Assembly (NCBI GenBank): GCA_934552825.1 | Contig: CAKTEQ010000002.1 | Coordinates: forward strand, 310,001-374,000 | Source of the DNA: an uncultured Oscillospiraceae bacterium | GTDB taxonomy: Bacteria; Bacillota; Clostridia; Oscillospirales; Oscillospiraceae | DNA length: 64,000 bases | Direction: 5' to 3' | Shown: positions 8,096 through 18,771 of the stretch, piece by piece | Layout of the letters: every line of letters starts with the position of its first letter | Position numbering within the stretch: position 1 is the first letter of the stretch | Notes under the pieces: generated by a model | The model's database searches: none | Told to the model about the DNA's origin: nothing | The model's input: only the letters and a program-made list of their open reading frames with translations | Position numbers and translations under genes: made by a program

Positions 8096-9340
8096 TTATT
8101 TTTTCAATATTCTCTTGTGCACCAGCGCCCGGAAAATAAATGTCATGGCGACGCCCACGAGAGCGATGCCCGCCGCGATAAGAAATGCGCCCCGGTAGCT
8201 CCCCGTGGAGGCGTGGACGCCGGAGACCAGGAGGGGTCCGATGATACCCGCCGCCGCGTAGCCGATGTCCAGCACGCCGTAGTTCACGGCGCTGTGCGCC
8301 TGCCCGAAGGTGTCCACATTGAAGCCCGGCAGTATGCTCATGAACGCCCCGTAGGCGAGACCCACGAGGGCCATGCCCCCGTAGTAAAGGACCGTCTGTC
8401 CCGTCCCCGTGAAGAACAGGAGCGCGAGTCCCCCCAGGGCGCAGAAGAGCGCCGCCGTCATGGTATTCACGCTGCCTATCCTGTCGGACACGGTGCCCGC
8501 CCCGATGCGCCCCGCCGCGTTGAACACAGCGAGGATGGACACCGCCGCCGCGGCAGCCGTGGCGCTCATGCCCACGGTCTCCCGCCCGATGGGCGCCGCC
8601 TGGGATATGACCATGGTGCCGAAGAATGTGGCGCAGAACATGAGCATTATCATGGGATAGAACCGGGCGTCGTGGAGCATCTCCACCCAGTTCTCGTCGT
8701 GGTCGTTGCCCCCCGCGTTTACGCTGCCGGCGGGGTCGTACCCATCGGGCTTAAAGCCCTGGGGCACGCGGCACTGGAATATGGCGCAGATGAGTATGGC
8801 GGCGGCGTATATCACGCCCAGCACCGTGAGGGTGCGGGTGATGCCGCTTTTGTCGATCATATAGCTCGCCGCCATGGAGACGATAACGGAACTGAGCCCG
8901 TAAGTCGCCGTGACGAGCCCGCTGGCGAGCCCCCGGCGGTCCGGGAACAGCTTCACCGTGTTGCTCACGGAGCAGACGTAGCACAGGTTTATGCCCACGC
9001 CGCACATCAGCCCGTATGTGACCACCAGCATCCCCACGCTCCGGGCAAAGCCGCTGAGTATAGTGCCCGCCCCGAAGAGCACCGCCCCGATTATCGCCAG
9101 AGGCTTCGGGCCGATCCTGTCGTCGATGGCGCCGCCGAACAGCACGATGAAGGGCACCACGGCGTTGTACACCGTGAACACGATGGACAGGTCCCCCGCC
9201 GTGAGCGCGGTCCCCCGCAGGGCGTTTATGTGCTCCGCCAGGGGCGATGAAAACACGCTCCAGGCGTATATCGACCCTATACAGAGGTTGATTATGCAGC
9301 TTGAGACAAGCACAAGCCACCGTTTTTTTGTCAGGTTCAA
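8096..9340 (-). CDS. OFA-type MFS transporter
   Basis: This complete 414-residue, 12-helix carrier is of the oxalate/formate antiporter-like MFS family. The N-terminus (CIGSIYAWSVFSSPL), the DRIGPKPL loop between helices 2 and 3, the DRIGSVNT loop between helices 8 and 9, and PGFNVD are visible. It is a paralogue of the truncated carrier at 1-680. The start is TTG at 9340, with GGGAGA upstream. No in-frame ATG occurs before the first membrane helix. The likely substrates are small organic acids, but this is unproven. It has its own terminator. Confidence 0.9.
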   Translation of the reverse strand: MNLTKKRWLVLVSSCIINLCIGSIYAWSVFSSPLAEHINALRGTALTAGDLSIVFTVYNAVVPFIVLFGGAIDDRIGPKPLAIIGAVLFGAGTILSGFARSVGMLVVTYGLMCGVGINLCYVCSVSNTVKLFPDRRGLASGLVTATYGLSSVIVSMAASYMIDKSGITRTLTVLGVIYAAAILICAIFQCRVPQGFKPDGYDPAGSVNAGGNDHDENWVEMLHDARFYPMIMLMFCATFFGTMVISQAAPIGRETVGMSATAAAAAVSILAVFNAAGRIGAGTVSDRIGSVNTMTAALFCALGGLALLFFTGTGQTVLYYGGMALVGLAYGAFMSILPGFNVDTFGQAHSAVNYGVLDIGYAAAGIIGPLLVSGVHASTGSYRGAFLIAAGIALVGVAMTFIFRALVHKRILKK

Positions 9341-9484
9341 TTTACTCAGTCTCCCTCTCCGCCGCAGGTGCGCGGCAATAAGCCCATTAAGTTTAGCAGA
9401 GACTTATCCCCCGCGCAACACCACCCCCGCCGGTTTTGGCGCTACTATTTTGAATGCAGAACTGCAAAAAACGCAGTTATCCAA

Positions 9485-9700
9485 AAGCTCCCCCAAAGGC
9501 TCCCCAAAGGCTCCCCTTGGTGATCAAGGTAGCGAAGCGGCGGCGCGGGAGTGAATGGTATGCCGGTGGCATGCCAGAGCCGCGCCGTGACCGAGCCGCG
9601 GCGAGACGCTGGCTCGGCGAAGCCGAGACTGAGGGGATCAGAAGTTAAGCTCACGCAAAGCCTATGCTGCTTTCTTTGATAAGCCAAAGAAAGTAACAAT
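9485..9700. repeat. Repeat island upstream of the OFA gene
   Basis: 9485-9540 holds stacked partial B elements. 9600-9650 is a complete B hairpin (CTCGGC-gaa-GCCGAG, 9613-9627, then ACTGAGGGGATCAGAAGT). 9668-9697 is a C-type hairpin (CTTTCTTTGATAAGC with AAAGAAAG). The gap 9341-9764 contains no other feature I can support. Confidence 0.7.
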
Positions 9701-9715
9701 AAAAGCTCACACACG

Positions 9716-9749
9716 CAAAAGGGACGGCGGAAATTCCGCCGTCCCTTTT
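9716..9749 (-). terminator. Terminator of the SLH surface protein gene
   Basis: A 10-bp perfect stem (GGGACGGCGG/CCGCCGTCCC) is followed by a T-run on the minus strand. Confidence 0.9.
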
Positions 9750-9764
9750 CAAAAAGCTCGTATC

Positions 9765-12700
9765 TTACAGATCCTTCACGCCCACAAGTCTCTCGCCGGA
9801 GTAAGCGTAGACTCTCAGGGTAACGGTGCTGTTGATGTAGGTCTGTGCCGCCGCGTTGAAGACGATGTAGTTCACGCCGTCTTCTTTCTCGATGATGGCA
9901 TAACCCTCAGCGTTGTAGCCGTTGAAGCCTTCTTCAATGATGCCGTTTTTCACAGCCGTCCTGTTGTCATAGGCGCGGAAGGACTTGACCGTCCCTGTCG
10001 CCTGGGTGTCCACATTAAGGCTGATGAGCGTCTTTACGCCGTTGGAGACTTCGCAGAGAGTGCTCCACTCGGGAGTGCCAACTACCGCTGTGTGAGCGTC
10101 GGTCCAGGCTGAGCCGTCCTTCGTGTAGTACACCGCTGCCACATCCAGCACCAGCTCATAGCGGTGCTCCGTGTCCTCAGTGTTGATTGTGAAGCTTGTG
10201 CCCGTCTGGTTCACGATGACTGTCTTGTCGGACAGGTAGTTGCCGGAAACGTAGCTGCCGCCGCAGGCCTCCTGGTAAGCCTCGTTCAGTGCGGGGCATC
10301 CAGGTGCAAACGCCACGACAGCGCCGTCCTTCATAGAGGACAGTGTTCCGTTGTTGCGGCAGTTGACCACATTGATTGCGTTCCCCTCCTCCTCAAGGCA
10401 GGCGATATATGCCATGTTGCCGTAGAGGAAGCCAACCTGAGATGTGCCGGTGATATCGCCGTTGTTCACGCAGTTGATATAGTTCACCGTTGTAGGCGCG
10501 TTGAAGCATGGACCTGAGCCGACAAAAACGCCCGTGCAGGTACCTGTGTTCTGAAGATTAACGTTGTTCGTGATGTCCTTGAAGTTGTAGACTACGCTTT
10601 CATCCCCGCTGGTGTACAGGGGGTTCACCGTAATCAGGCCGAAGTTGGTCACGTTGTCAAGAGTCAGCTCACGCTCGCTGGTGAAGGTGATGTTCTCGAT
10701 GTCAGCGCCGTAGCCCGTCTCCCAATCCAGTTCGTAAAACAGCGTCGTGCCGGTGTCGGTCATGTTGACGGTCAGGTTCTTCACAGTCACATGGCCCGCA
10801 GGCTGCTTGAAGAGGTAGACATATTCGCTGGAAGAACGTCCGCTCTCCAGCTTGAAGCCGCCGCCGTCATATACGCCCGCGAAGGTCACGTCCGTCGCGG
10901 AGACTGTGAGGTCTGCCGTCTGGCGGAAGTAATAGGGCTCGCGTGTCTTCGTGAAGAGGCTGCTGATAGCCGCGAACTGGTTAGCTGTCGCCACGAGGAA
11001 GGGGTCGTTCTCGGTGCCACTGCCGCCCGCGAAGATGCAGCTTACGGTGTATGTGCCGTTCCCGTTATCGGTCGCGCCGTAGCCCGGTGCGCAGTAAACT
11101 GTGGGGTCAGAGCTGAAGGTGCCGCCTGTGATAAGGATGCTGCCCTTCTGCTCCGGCGTCACTTCGTTGTCCGTGACGATGCCGATAGGTCCTGTATATG
11201 TGCCGCTGGCGATTGTAACAGTCGCCCCGGCGATGTAGTTCTTGTTCTCGGCGATGGAGATGGCGTAGCCGTCTGTGGAAACGCCGTTGTTATTGCCCGT
11301 GTGCTCTGTGGAGGGGGCTGTCGCCGTGACGGTGGGGCTGCCCCGGAAGGTGAGGGTAGTGTCGCCGCCCTTGCACTCGATGCCGCCGGTGCCCTTTATC
11401 TCGCCGCCGTTGACCGTCAGTGTGCCCGCCTGAGGATGATAGATAGCCACGCTGTTCGCGGCGGATACGACGGAGCCGGGAGCCAGCTCGATAGCCGTGG
11501 CTGTGTAGCGATCTCTGCCGTTGCCGGAGAGGGCGGGGTTAACACCTGTCACCATGATCTTGCCCTTAATGACAGCTGTCTCAGCCGTGTCGGAACCGAA
11601 CACCCCGACGCCGTAGCACCAGTTGCTGCTTACGGTCACGTTCTCGCCTATAATGATGCCCGCCGCTGTGGGGGCTTCAATCTGAGTGTAGCTCGCGTCG
11701 CCGCTGCCCACGCGGATGACGGAGCTGTCCTTATTGAAGCCGTCTCCCTCGGTGTGGGTGCTGCTGATAGTTCCCTCGCCGGTCACGTTCAGCGTGCCGG
11801 CATAGACCTGGATTGCTCTTCTGCCCTGAGCCTCCACAGTGTGGCCGTTCAGGTCGAGCGTCAGGTCAGCGTAGACGTTCACCGCCGCGTAGAGCCCCTC
11901 GGGCGTCTTGGTCATGGTGATGTCCTTCAGTACGGTCACGGTGTCCCCCGCGCCCGCCGCCGCGACTGCCTCAGCCAGGTCTGCGTAATAAGCTATTGTG
12001 CCGCCCCTCGTGAGGGAGACGGCCTTGTCCTGAGCGCCGCAGGCTGTGCAGACGCCCTCAGCGTCGAAGGTGTGCTCCTCCACCTTGCTCGCGTCGTTGG
12101 CGTAGCAGGTGGCGGTGTGAGTACCGTCGCCGTTGTCCGTGTGGATGGTGTATACGTGGTAATGGACAGGTGTCACCGTACCGCCGCCGGTCGTTCCGCC
12201 GGGTGTTGTGGCGTTCTTGTCCGTGTTCACTGTTGTGGAACCGGCGGCGCCGGGTGTTACCGCGTTCGCCTGGCCGGTCTTGTCCGTTACGACGATGGTC
12301 CTGTCGCTCGTGACGGGTGTGTTCTTCGTCTCAACTCTGATGTTCTCAGAGGACTTCACGCCGCCGACAGTGCCTTCGCCCGCGACAGTCACGTCCTGAG
12401 CCTCGGAGCTGACGCCGTCGATCTTTGTGCCTGCGCCGACGATCACGTCCGCGCCCATGGCGGAGCTCTCAACTGTGACCTCTGTCACGGTGCTGCCGTT
12501 CTTCGTCTCAAGAGCGGAGTCTCTCCCCGCGAGATTTACGCTGGAAGCATTGCTGCCGTCCAGAATGATCTTGGAGCTGTCCCCGGAGACGTTGGCCTTG
12601 CCCACGCCCGTGCTCTTCACGGTAACTGTGGAGTGATCCCCGGTTATCGTCACGTTCCCTGCGCCTGTGCCGCCCACCAGCGTCACGTCCACGTCGGAGG

Positions 12701-13412
12701 CGGGGACTGTCAGGTGCTTCACATCGCCGGAGACTGTCACGTTGTCAGCCACCACGAGAGTGATGCCCTCTGTGCCCTGGGGAACTGTCACGTTCGCCCC
12801 GTCCTGATTTACATATGTGCCCACAGCCGCGTCGATAACGGCGACAGTCGCCGCGCGGGTGATGCTCTCAGCCATATCCGCGCCGGTGCCCTTAGCCGCT
12901 GTGAGGATGCCCGCCTGCTCCATGGCAGCCACGTAGCCCTGAGCCCAGGAGGCAGCCTTCGCCGCGGTGGTGTTCACTGTGAGGTCAGGGTTTTCAACGG
13001 GAGCCATGCCCAGTGCACGGCCCAGCATAACTGCCGCCCGCTCCCAGCTTATGGTCTCCTCGGGGTTGACCTTGCCGTTGTAGCCTTGAAGAATGCCCGC
13101 CGCCGCGCAGCGGTTGATGGCGTCCGCGTACCAGGCGCCGTCCTTAACGTCCGTAAATCCGGCGCTGCCTGCCGCGGGCAGCTTCAGCAGCCGGGCAAGT
13201 ATCGCCGCCACCTGTGCGCAGGTCAGCTTTCCCTCAGGGTCGAAGCCGTCCCCATTTCCCTCAATAACGCCGTAGCCGGTCCACCGGTTTATGGCGTCCT
13301 CAGCCCAGTGTCCCTGGGTGTCCGCGTAGTCCGTTCCCGCTGCGAAAGCGCTGACGGACATAAGACTGAACGTCATCAAAAGCGCCAACACGATAGCAAG
13401 AAACTTCTTCAT
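9765..13412 (-). CDS. SLH-domain surface protein with beta-helix-like repeats
   Basis: This 1215-residue exported protein likely binds the cell wall. Residues 1-25 are a signal peptide (MKKFLAIVLALLMTFSLM, cut near AFA-AG). Three SLH domains follow (about 28-200). The first two carry the GHWAEDAINRW and GAWYADAINRC type helices; the third is more divergent. After these comes a Thr/Val-rich stretch of short repeats such as VTVSGDVKHLTV (about 215-400). A Cys-containing THTATCYA ... CTACGAQ motif follows, and then long parallel-beta-helix-like repeats to the end. ATG 13412 was chosen because AGAGGAG precedes it and the signal peptide starts there. The ligand or adhesive role is unknown. Confidence 0.9.
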   Translation of the reverse strand: MKKFLAIVLALLMTFSLMSVSAFAAGTDYADTQGHWAEDAINRWTGYGVIEGNGDGFDPEGKLTCAQVAAILARLLKLPAAGSAGFTDVKDGAWYADAINRCAAAGILQGYNGKVNPEETISWERAAVMLGRALGMAPVENPDLTVNTTAAKAASWAQGYVAAMEQAGILTAAKGTGADMAESITRAATVAVIDAAVGTYVNQDGANVTVPQGTEGITLVVADNVTVSGDVKHLTVPASDVDVTLVGGTGAGNVTITGDHSTVTVKSTGVGKANVSGDSSKIILDGSNASSVNLAGRDSALETKNGSTVTEVTVESSAMGADVIVGAGTKIDGVSSEAQDVTVAGEGTVGGVKSSENIRVETKNTPVTSDRTIVVTDKTGQANAVTPGAAGSTTVNTDKNATTPGGTTGGGTVTPVHYHVYTIHTDNGDGTHTATCYANDASKVEEHTFDAEGVCTACGAQDKAVSLTRGGTIAYYADLAEAVAAAGAGDTVTVLKDITMTKTPEGLYAAVNVYADLTLDLNGHTVEAQGRRAIQVYAGTLNVTGEGTISSTHTEGDGFNKDSSVIRVGSGDASYTQIEAPTAAGIIIGENVTVSSNWCYGVGVFGSDTAETAVIKGKIMVTGVNPALSGNGRDRYTATAIELAPGSVVSAANSVAIYHPQAGTLTVNGGEIKGTGGIECKGGDTTLTFRGSPTVTATAPSTEHTGNNNGVSTDGYAISIAENKNYIAGATVTIASGTYTGPIGIVTDNEVTPEQKGSILITGGTFSSDPTVYCAPGYGATDNGNGTYTVSCIFAGGSGTENDPFLVATANQFAAISSLFTKTREPYYFRQTADLTVSATDVTFAGVYDGGGFKLESGRSSSEYVYLFKQPAGHVTVKNLTVNMTDTGTTLFYELDWETGYGADIENITFTSERELTLDNVTNFGLITVNPLYTSGDESVVYNFKDITNNVNLQNTGTCTGVFVGSGPCFNAPTTVNYINCVNNGDITGTSQVGFLYGNMAYIACLEEEGNAINVVNCRNNGTLSSMKDGAVVAFAPGCPALNEAYQEACGGSYVSGNYLSDKTVIVNQTGTSFTINTEDTEHRYELVLDVAAVYYTKDGSAWTDAHTAVVGTPEWSTLCEVSNGVKTLISLNVDTQATGTVKSFRAYDNRTAVKNGIIEEGFNGYNAEGYAIIEKEDGVNYIVFNAAAQTYINSTVTLRVYAYSGERLVGVKDL

Positions 13413-13461
13413 AAAAATCGCTCTCCTCTTATTTTTCTCCCGCCGGTCTCCAGTGAGCATC

Positions 13462-13504
13462 ATGTCCGTACCTTTACGGACATGAAAGACGGTACCGTCT
13501 TTCA
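13462..13504 (-). promoter_or_regulatory. Double hairpin in the 5' leader of the SLH gene
   Basis: Two adjacent inverted repeats lie 50-92 bases before the start codon: a 9-bp stem (ATGTCCGTA/TACGGACAT, 13462-13483, loop CCTT) and a 22-bp perfect palindrome (13483-13504, centre GACGGTACCGTC). Both lie within the predicted transcript. A role in mRNA stability or as a repressor site is an inference. Confidence 0.6.
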
Positions 13505-13552
13505 CACCTTTGATGCCCGACGGAGAGAGAATTTACGTTCTTTATATCTGAT

Positions 13553-13581
13553 ATGGTATAACTAACGTGATACATTGTCAA
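13553..13581 (-). promoter_or_regulatory. Promoter of the SLH gene
   Basis: On the minus strand TTGACA (13576-13581), 17 bases, TACCAT (13553-13558). This predicts a leader of about 130 nt. Confidence 0.65.
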
Positions 13582-13683
13582 TACTCCGAAATGCTCTTTA
13601 GACGAAAATATTTCATTTTTTGTCACTTTTTGCTGACGCTTTCTCATCCTATGTCCGTTCTTCGCGGACATTTGCCCATAGTC

Positions 13684-14410
13684 CTCCCCAGGAACCCGCT
13701 CCGCCGGGTTCCTGGGGGCCCCTTGTTTTATTTCATCTTGCGGTCCCGCCGCGCATGTCGCCGGAACCTGACGGCGCACTCGCGCCGTCCCGCCTTTGGC
13801 GGGTCCCTGAACCCGCTCCGCCGGGTTCCCACCCCCAAACCTCCCCTTGGTGATCAAGGGGAGGTGGCTGCCGTCAGGCAGTCGGAGGGGATCAGAAGTA
13901 CAATTTATAAGAGCCTATGTTACTTTCTTTGGCTTATCAAAGAAAGTAACCAAAGAAACCCGCTAAGGCTGGCGACTGCGGTCGCCGGCGTTTATTTTGT
14001 TTTTTAAGGCTGCCTGCAGCAGTGCCCGGCTCGTGCATCCAGTTAAACCTGCTCTGCTTCCAACCGGTGCGGCACGTTGAATAAGGCCCCTGCCCCTTGA
14101 TGACAACGCCTGCAGCTCAGAGGGAACTGATGCCTCTGCGTACCCGGTCCTCAAGGGGTGCTGGCACCTGCCTGCATAACGGTGGGAGACTAAGGCGCAG
14201 GGTGCGATTGCCGCAGCTTCTGCGATTCTTGGCGTACAGCGTCAGCGAGCCTGGGAGCTGAAGTCGCTGCCAATCACCTGCCGCGCCGCCGTGGGAACCT
14301 CTCTGCCCGTTGACGCCCCTTCGCCGCCGCAGGGGGCTTTGCCCCTGTCGGCGAAGCGATTTCTTTCGCACACCTTTCTTCGGCAAGACAAAGAAAGGTG
14401 TGAATCCTCC
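13684..14410. repeat. Long composite repeat island (A, B, C and a full D module)
   Basis: 13684-13760 is module A (CAGGAACCCG ... CGGGTTCCTG and the GGTCCCGCCGCGCATGTCG tail). 13832-13900 is a B element with apical CTGCC-gtca-GGCAG. 13918-13950 is the C hairpin. 13990-14370 is a complete D module matching 30550-30935 over most of its length and ending in the TTCGCCG/CGGCGAA hairpin. 14374-14405 is a C-like hairpin (CACACCTTTCTT with AAGAAAGGTGTG). Short open frames here are inside repeats and I do not regard them as genes. Confidence 0.75.
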
Positions 14411-14427
14411 TCTCCCCATGCGCGGCA

Positions 14428-14456
14428 AAAGCCCCGGGGACACGCCCCGGGGCTTT
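14428..14456 (-). terminator. Terminator of the clpE-like gene
   Basis: A 12-bp stem built on GCCCCGGGG/CCCCGGGGC, 17 bases past the stop on the minus strand. Confidence 0.85.
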
Positions 14457-14472
14457 ATACATATTACAATAT

Positions 14473-16773
<2,301 letters not shown>

Positions 16774-16784
16774 TGTTTTATCTC

Positions 16785-17333
16785 CTAATTCTCAGGTGTC
16801 GATTTGTGCTTTTTCAGCACGGCGATGTATTTGATAAGGTAGTTGAAGAAGGCGAAGTACGCCACCGCCAGCGCCACGGAGATCATTATAGTCGCCGTGA
16901 GGGGGGCGATGGTGCGGTCGAACATGAGTATCACGCAGTCGGCGAAGAACACCACGTTCGCCACCTTCCCCGGCATATTGGAGGGCATCACGTCGTCGAT
17001 CTTTTTGAACATGAACATAGCCCCCAGCCCCATGAGCGCCTCCTTGATGAAGAAGAGCAGCGCCGCCCACCAGGGCACGATGCCCGAGACGGTAATGCAG
17101 ATAATGGCGGAGAACGCCATGAGCTTGTCGGCAAGGGGATCGAGAATGCGCCCCAGCCGGGTGATTTTGTTGTGTTTCCGGGCGATGTACCCATCCAGGC
17201 AGTCCGTCACCTCCGCCAGCACGTATACGGCGATTGCCCAGATATATGAATATTCCCCGCCCAGGAAGAATACCACGATAAATACAGGTACAAGTATTAG
17301 TCTGAAAAGTGACAGACTGTTCGGTAAATTCAT
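16785..17333 (-). CDS. pgsA: CDP-diacylglycerol-glycerol-3-phosphate phosphatidyltransferase
   Basis: This membrane enzyme makes phosphatidylglycerophosphate from CDP-diacylglycerol and glycerol-3-phosphate. The 182-residue protein has the complete CDP-alcohol transferase signature DCLDGYIAR, then G 8 residues later, then D and D four residues apart (RILDPLAD). About five to six membrane helices are visible. ATG 17333 (MNLPNSLSLFR) has GGAGG 10 bases upstream. Longer upstream frames run into the repeat island and are not part of the protein. Its stop overlaps the clpE ribosome-binding site. Confidence 0.93.
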   Translation of the reverse strand: MNLPNSLSLFRLILVPVFIVVFFLGGEYSYIWAIAVYVLAEVTDCLDGYIARKHNKITRLGRILDPLADKLMAFSAIICITVSGIVPWWAALLFFIKEALMGLGAMFMFKKIDDVMPSNMPGKVANVVFFADCVILMFDRTIAPLTATIMISVALAVAYFAFFNYLIKYIAVLKKHKSTPEN

Positions 17334-17357
17334 GTAAGCATTACCTCCATTAGTTGC

Positions 17358-17460
17358 TGTAAAAGACCCCACGGGACCCGCTTCGCTGGGCTCCCGCGGG
17401 GGCCCCTCATTGGATCTTGCGGTCCCGCCGCGCATGTCGCCCAAGCCGCCAGCCGGGGGA
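17358..17460. repeat. Module A repeat upstream of pgsA
   Basis: The palindrome ACGGGACCCGCTTCG ... CTCCCGCGGGGG and the shared GGTCCCGCCGCGCATGTCGCC tail are the same composition as at 2981, 4926 and 13684. Confidence 0.6.
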
Positions 17461-17700
17461 TGCTGTGCCGCTCCGGGCTCGCCCTTTTGCCCCGTTTCTG
17501 CGTTATCGTCCTTGACATACATAGAGTATGTCTGCGTCCTCTGCCTTGAAGCAAGGCAAAAGGGCTGAGCCGGGAGTCGAAGATTTTTGAAGAGAAAATT
17601 GCGTCTGGATGCAAGGCTTTGGGAACGAGGAATAATTGCCTTTATTGCGAGTGAGCAAAACGCAGCAGACGGGCGCAATTTTCCTTCAAAAACGGTGCAT
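17461..17700. repeat. E element, copy 1 (about 240 bp, structured)
   Basis: This aligns without gaps to 30961-31200 with about 14 differences by my reading. It can fold into two large stem-loops. One is closed by GGGCTCGCCCTTTTGCC with GGCAAAAGGGCTGAGCC, with an inner GACATAC/GTATGTC hairpin. The second is closed by AAAATTGCGTCTG with CAGACGGGCGCAATTTT. It has no convincing ribosome-binding site or reading frame. It could be a MITE-like element or a structured RNA. Confidence 0.75.
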
Positions 17701-17719
17701 CATTCCCTGGCTGGCGGCA

Positions 17720-18045
17720 AGCCTGACGGCGCACTCGCGCCGTCCCGCCTTCGGCGGGTCCCTGAAACCCCACGGGACCCGCTTCGCTGCCTTGAGCACC
17801 AAGGAGAGCCCTTTCTCCCGGATACGCAGGCGTCATCAGCTCCCTCTGAGCTGCAGGCGTTGTCATCAAGGGGTAGGGACTATATTCAACGTGCTCGATG
17901 CGGATGGATGCACCGCAGATTTAACTGGATGCACAAGCCGGGCACTGCTGCAGGCAGCCTTAAAAACTAAATGAACGCCGGCGACCGCAGTCGCCTGCCT
18001 CAGCGATTTCTTTGGTTCGTTTCTTTGGCAAGACAAAGAAATGAA
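17720..18045. repeat. Inverted partial D module and C-like hairpin
   Basis: About 17825-17995 is the reverse complement of the first half of the D module at 30566-30720 (shared GGCTGC ... CAGCAGTGCCCGGC on the other strand). 18012-18042 is a GTTCGTTTCTTTGG/CAAAGAAATGAAC hairpin of C type. 17722-17770 resembles the ending of module A. Confidence 0.65.
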
Positions 18046-18063
18046 CAAGAACTCTTCCCCCAA

Positions 18064-18753
18064 TCAGATGCTGAGCCATGAGTTGAAGGGGTTGTTCTCC
18101 GCGAAGAACTTCAGCACCTTCGTCTTGCCCACAAAGTCTCCCAGCAGGAAGCTCAGATACCGTGCCGCCCAGGCAATGGCGAACACGATGAGCAGGCCCA
18201 CAGCCAGCCCCAGCACGGCGCCGCCGATGCCGTTGAGCATTTTCAGCCCCGGCAGCTTGAATATAACATTGCACAGATTGATTATCACCGCAAAAACGAT
18301 ATTCAAAAGCAGATACGCGATAAGAAACGCGAAAATATACGCCAGGGCGCTGACGAACCGCGCCGATACGGCGTTCTTGAAGGTGATGTCATTGGCGCGG
18401 AAGCTCTCCACGGCATCGTCCGCCATGGTGTTCGCCTTCCCCTGCCAGACCCCCAGCTTCTTATAGATGCTCTCCGCCGCGGCGCGCAGCTCCGCGTCAC
18501 CGGCGCTGCTGTATTCGATGCCCCGGTCCACACGCTCCTGAGTCGTCGTCTCGTCCACGAAGTTCGCGACGAAAGGCCCGATTACCGTGTCCAGCCTGTC
18601 GGAATAGTTGTCCGCCGCCCAGCGCGCACCGAAGAACACCACTACCACTGCCACGAGGCTCACCACGCTCAGGATAAGCCCCTTGGAAATCCCCCGCAGC
18701 AGGCTCACCAACAGGATGACCACGATGATTATGTCGATGATAACAGGTACCAT
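18064..18753 (-). CDS. CvpA-family membrane protein
   Basis: The 229-residue protein has an N-terminal membrane helix pair (VIIDIIIVVILLVSLLRGISKGLILSVVSLVAVVVVF in the first 45 residues). A polar central segment (about 50-125) and two further membrane helices with a Gly-rich GIGGAVLGLAVGLL stretch follow. This fits the CvpA/colicin V production-like fold found in many Firmicutes, whose role is not well defined. ATG 18753 has GGAGGAGAAGG just upstream. It is the last gene of the operon starting at the methyltransferase and lies 18 bases after the DUF5711 gene. Confidence 0.75.
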   Translation of the reverse strand: MVPVIIDIIIVVILLVSLLRGISKGLILSVVSLVAVVVVFFGARWAADNYSDRLDTVIGPFVANFVDETTTQERVDRGIEYSSAGDAELRAAAESIYKKLGVWQGKANTMADDAVESFRANDITFKNAVSARFVSALAYIFAFLIAYLLLNIVFAVIINLCNVIFKLPGLKMLNGIGGAVLGLAVGLLIVFAIAWAARYLSFLLGDFVGKTKVLKFFAENNPFNSWLSI

Positions 18754-18771
18754 TTTCCCTTCTCCTCCCCA

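Noticed and set aside
8096..9340. Calling this gene an oxalate/formate antiporter by substrate
   Set aside because: The family is mixed and no oxalate or formate metabolism genes (frc/oxc) are present in the window.
10791..13565. A 924-codon open frame on the plus strand opposite the SLH gene
   Set aside because: It mirrors the codon structure of the SLH gene, has no conserved motif or ribosome site, and is low-complexity Ala/Arg/Val rich. Other long plus-strand frames (18880-21162, 57646-59853) are shadows of the same kind in GC-rich DNA.
16785..17678. Longer pgsA starting at 17678
   Set aside because: The additional N-terminus is translated repeat DNA; ATG 17333 has its own ribosome site and matches the family start.
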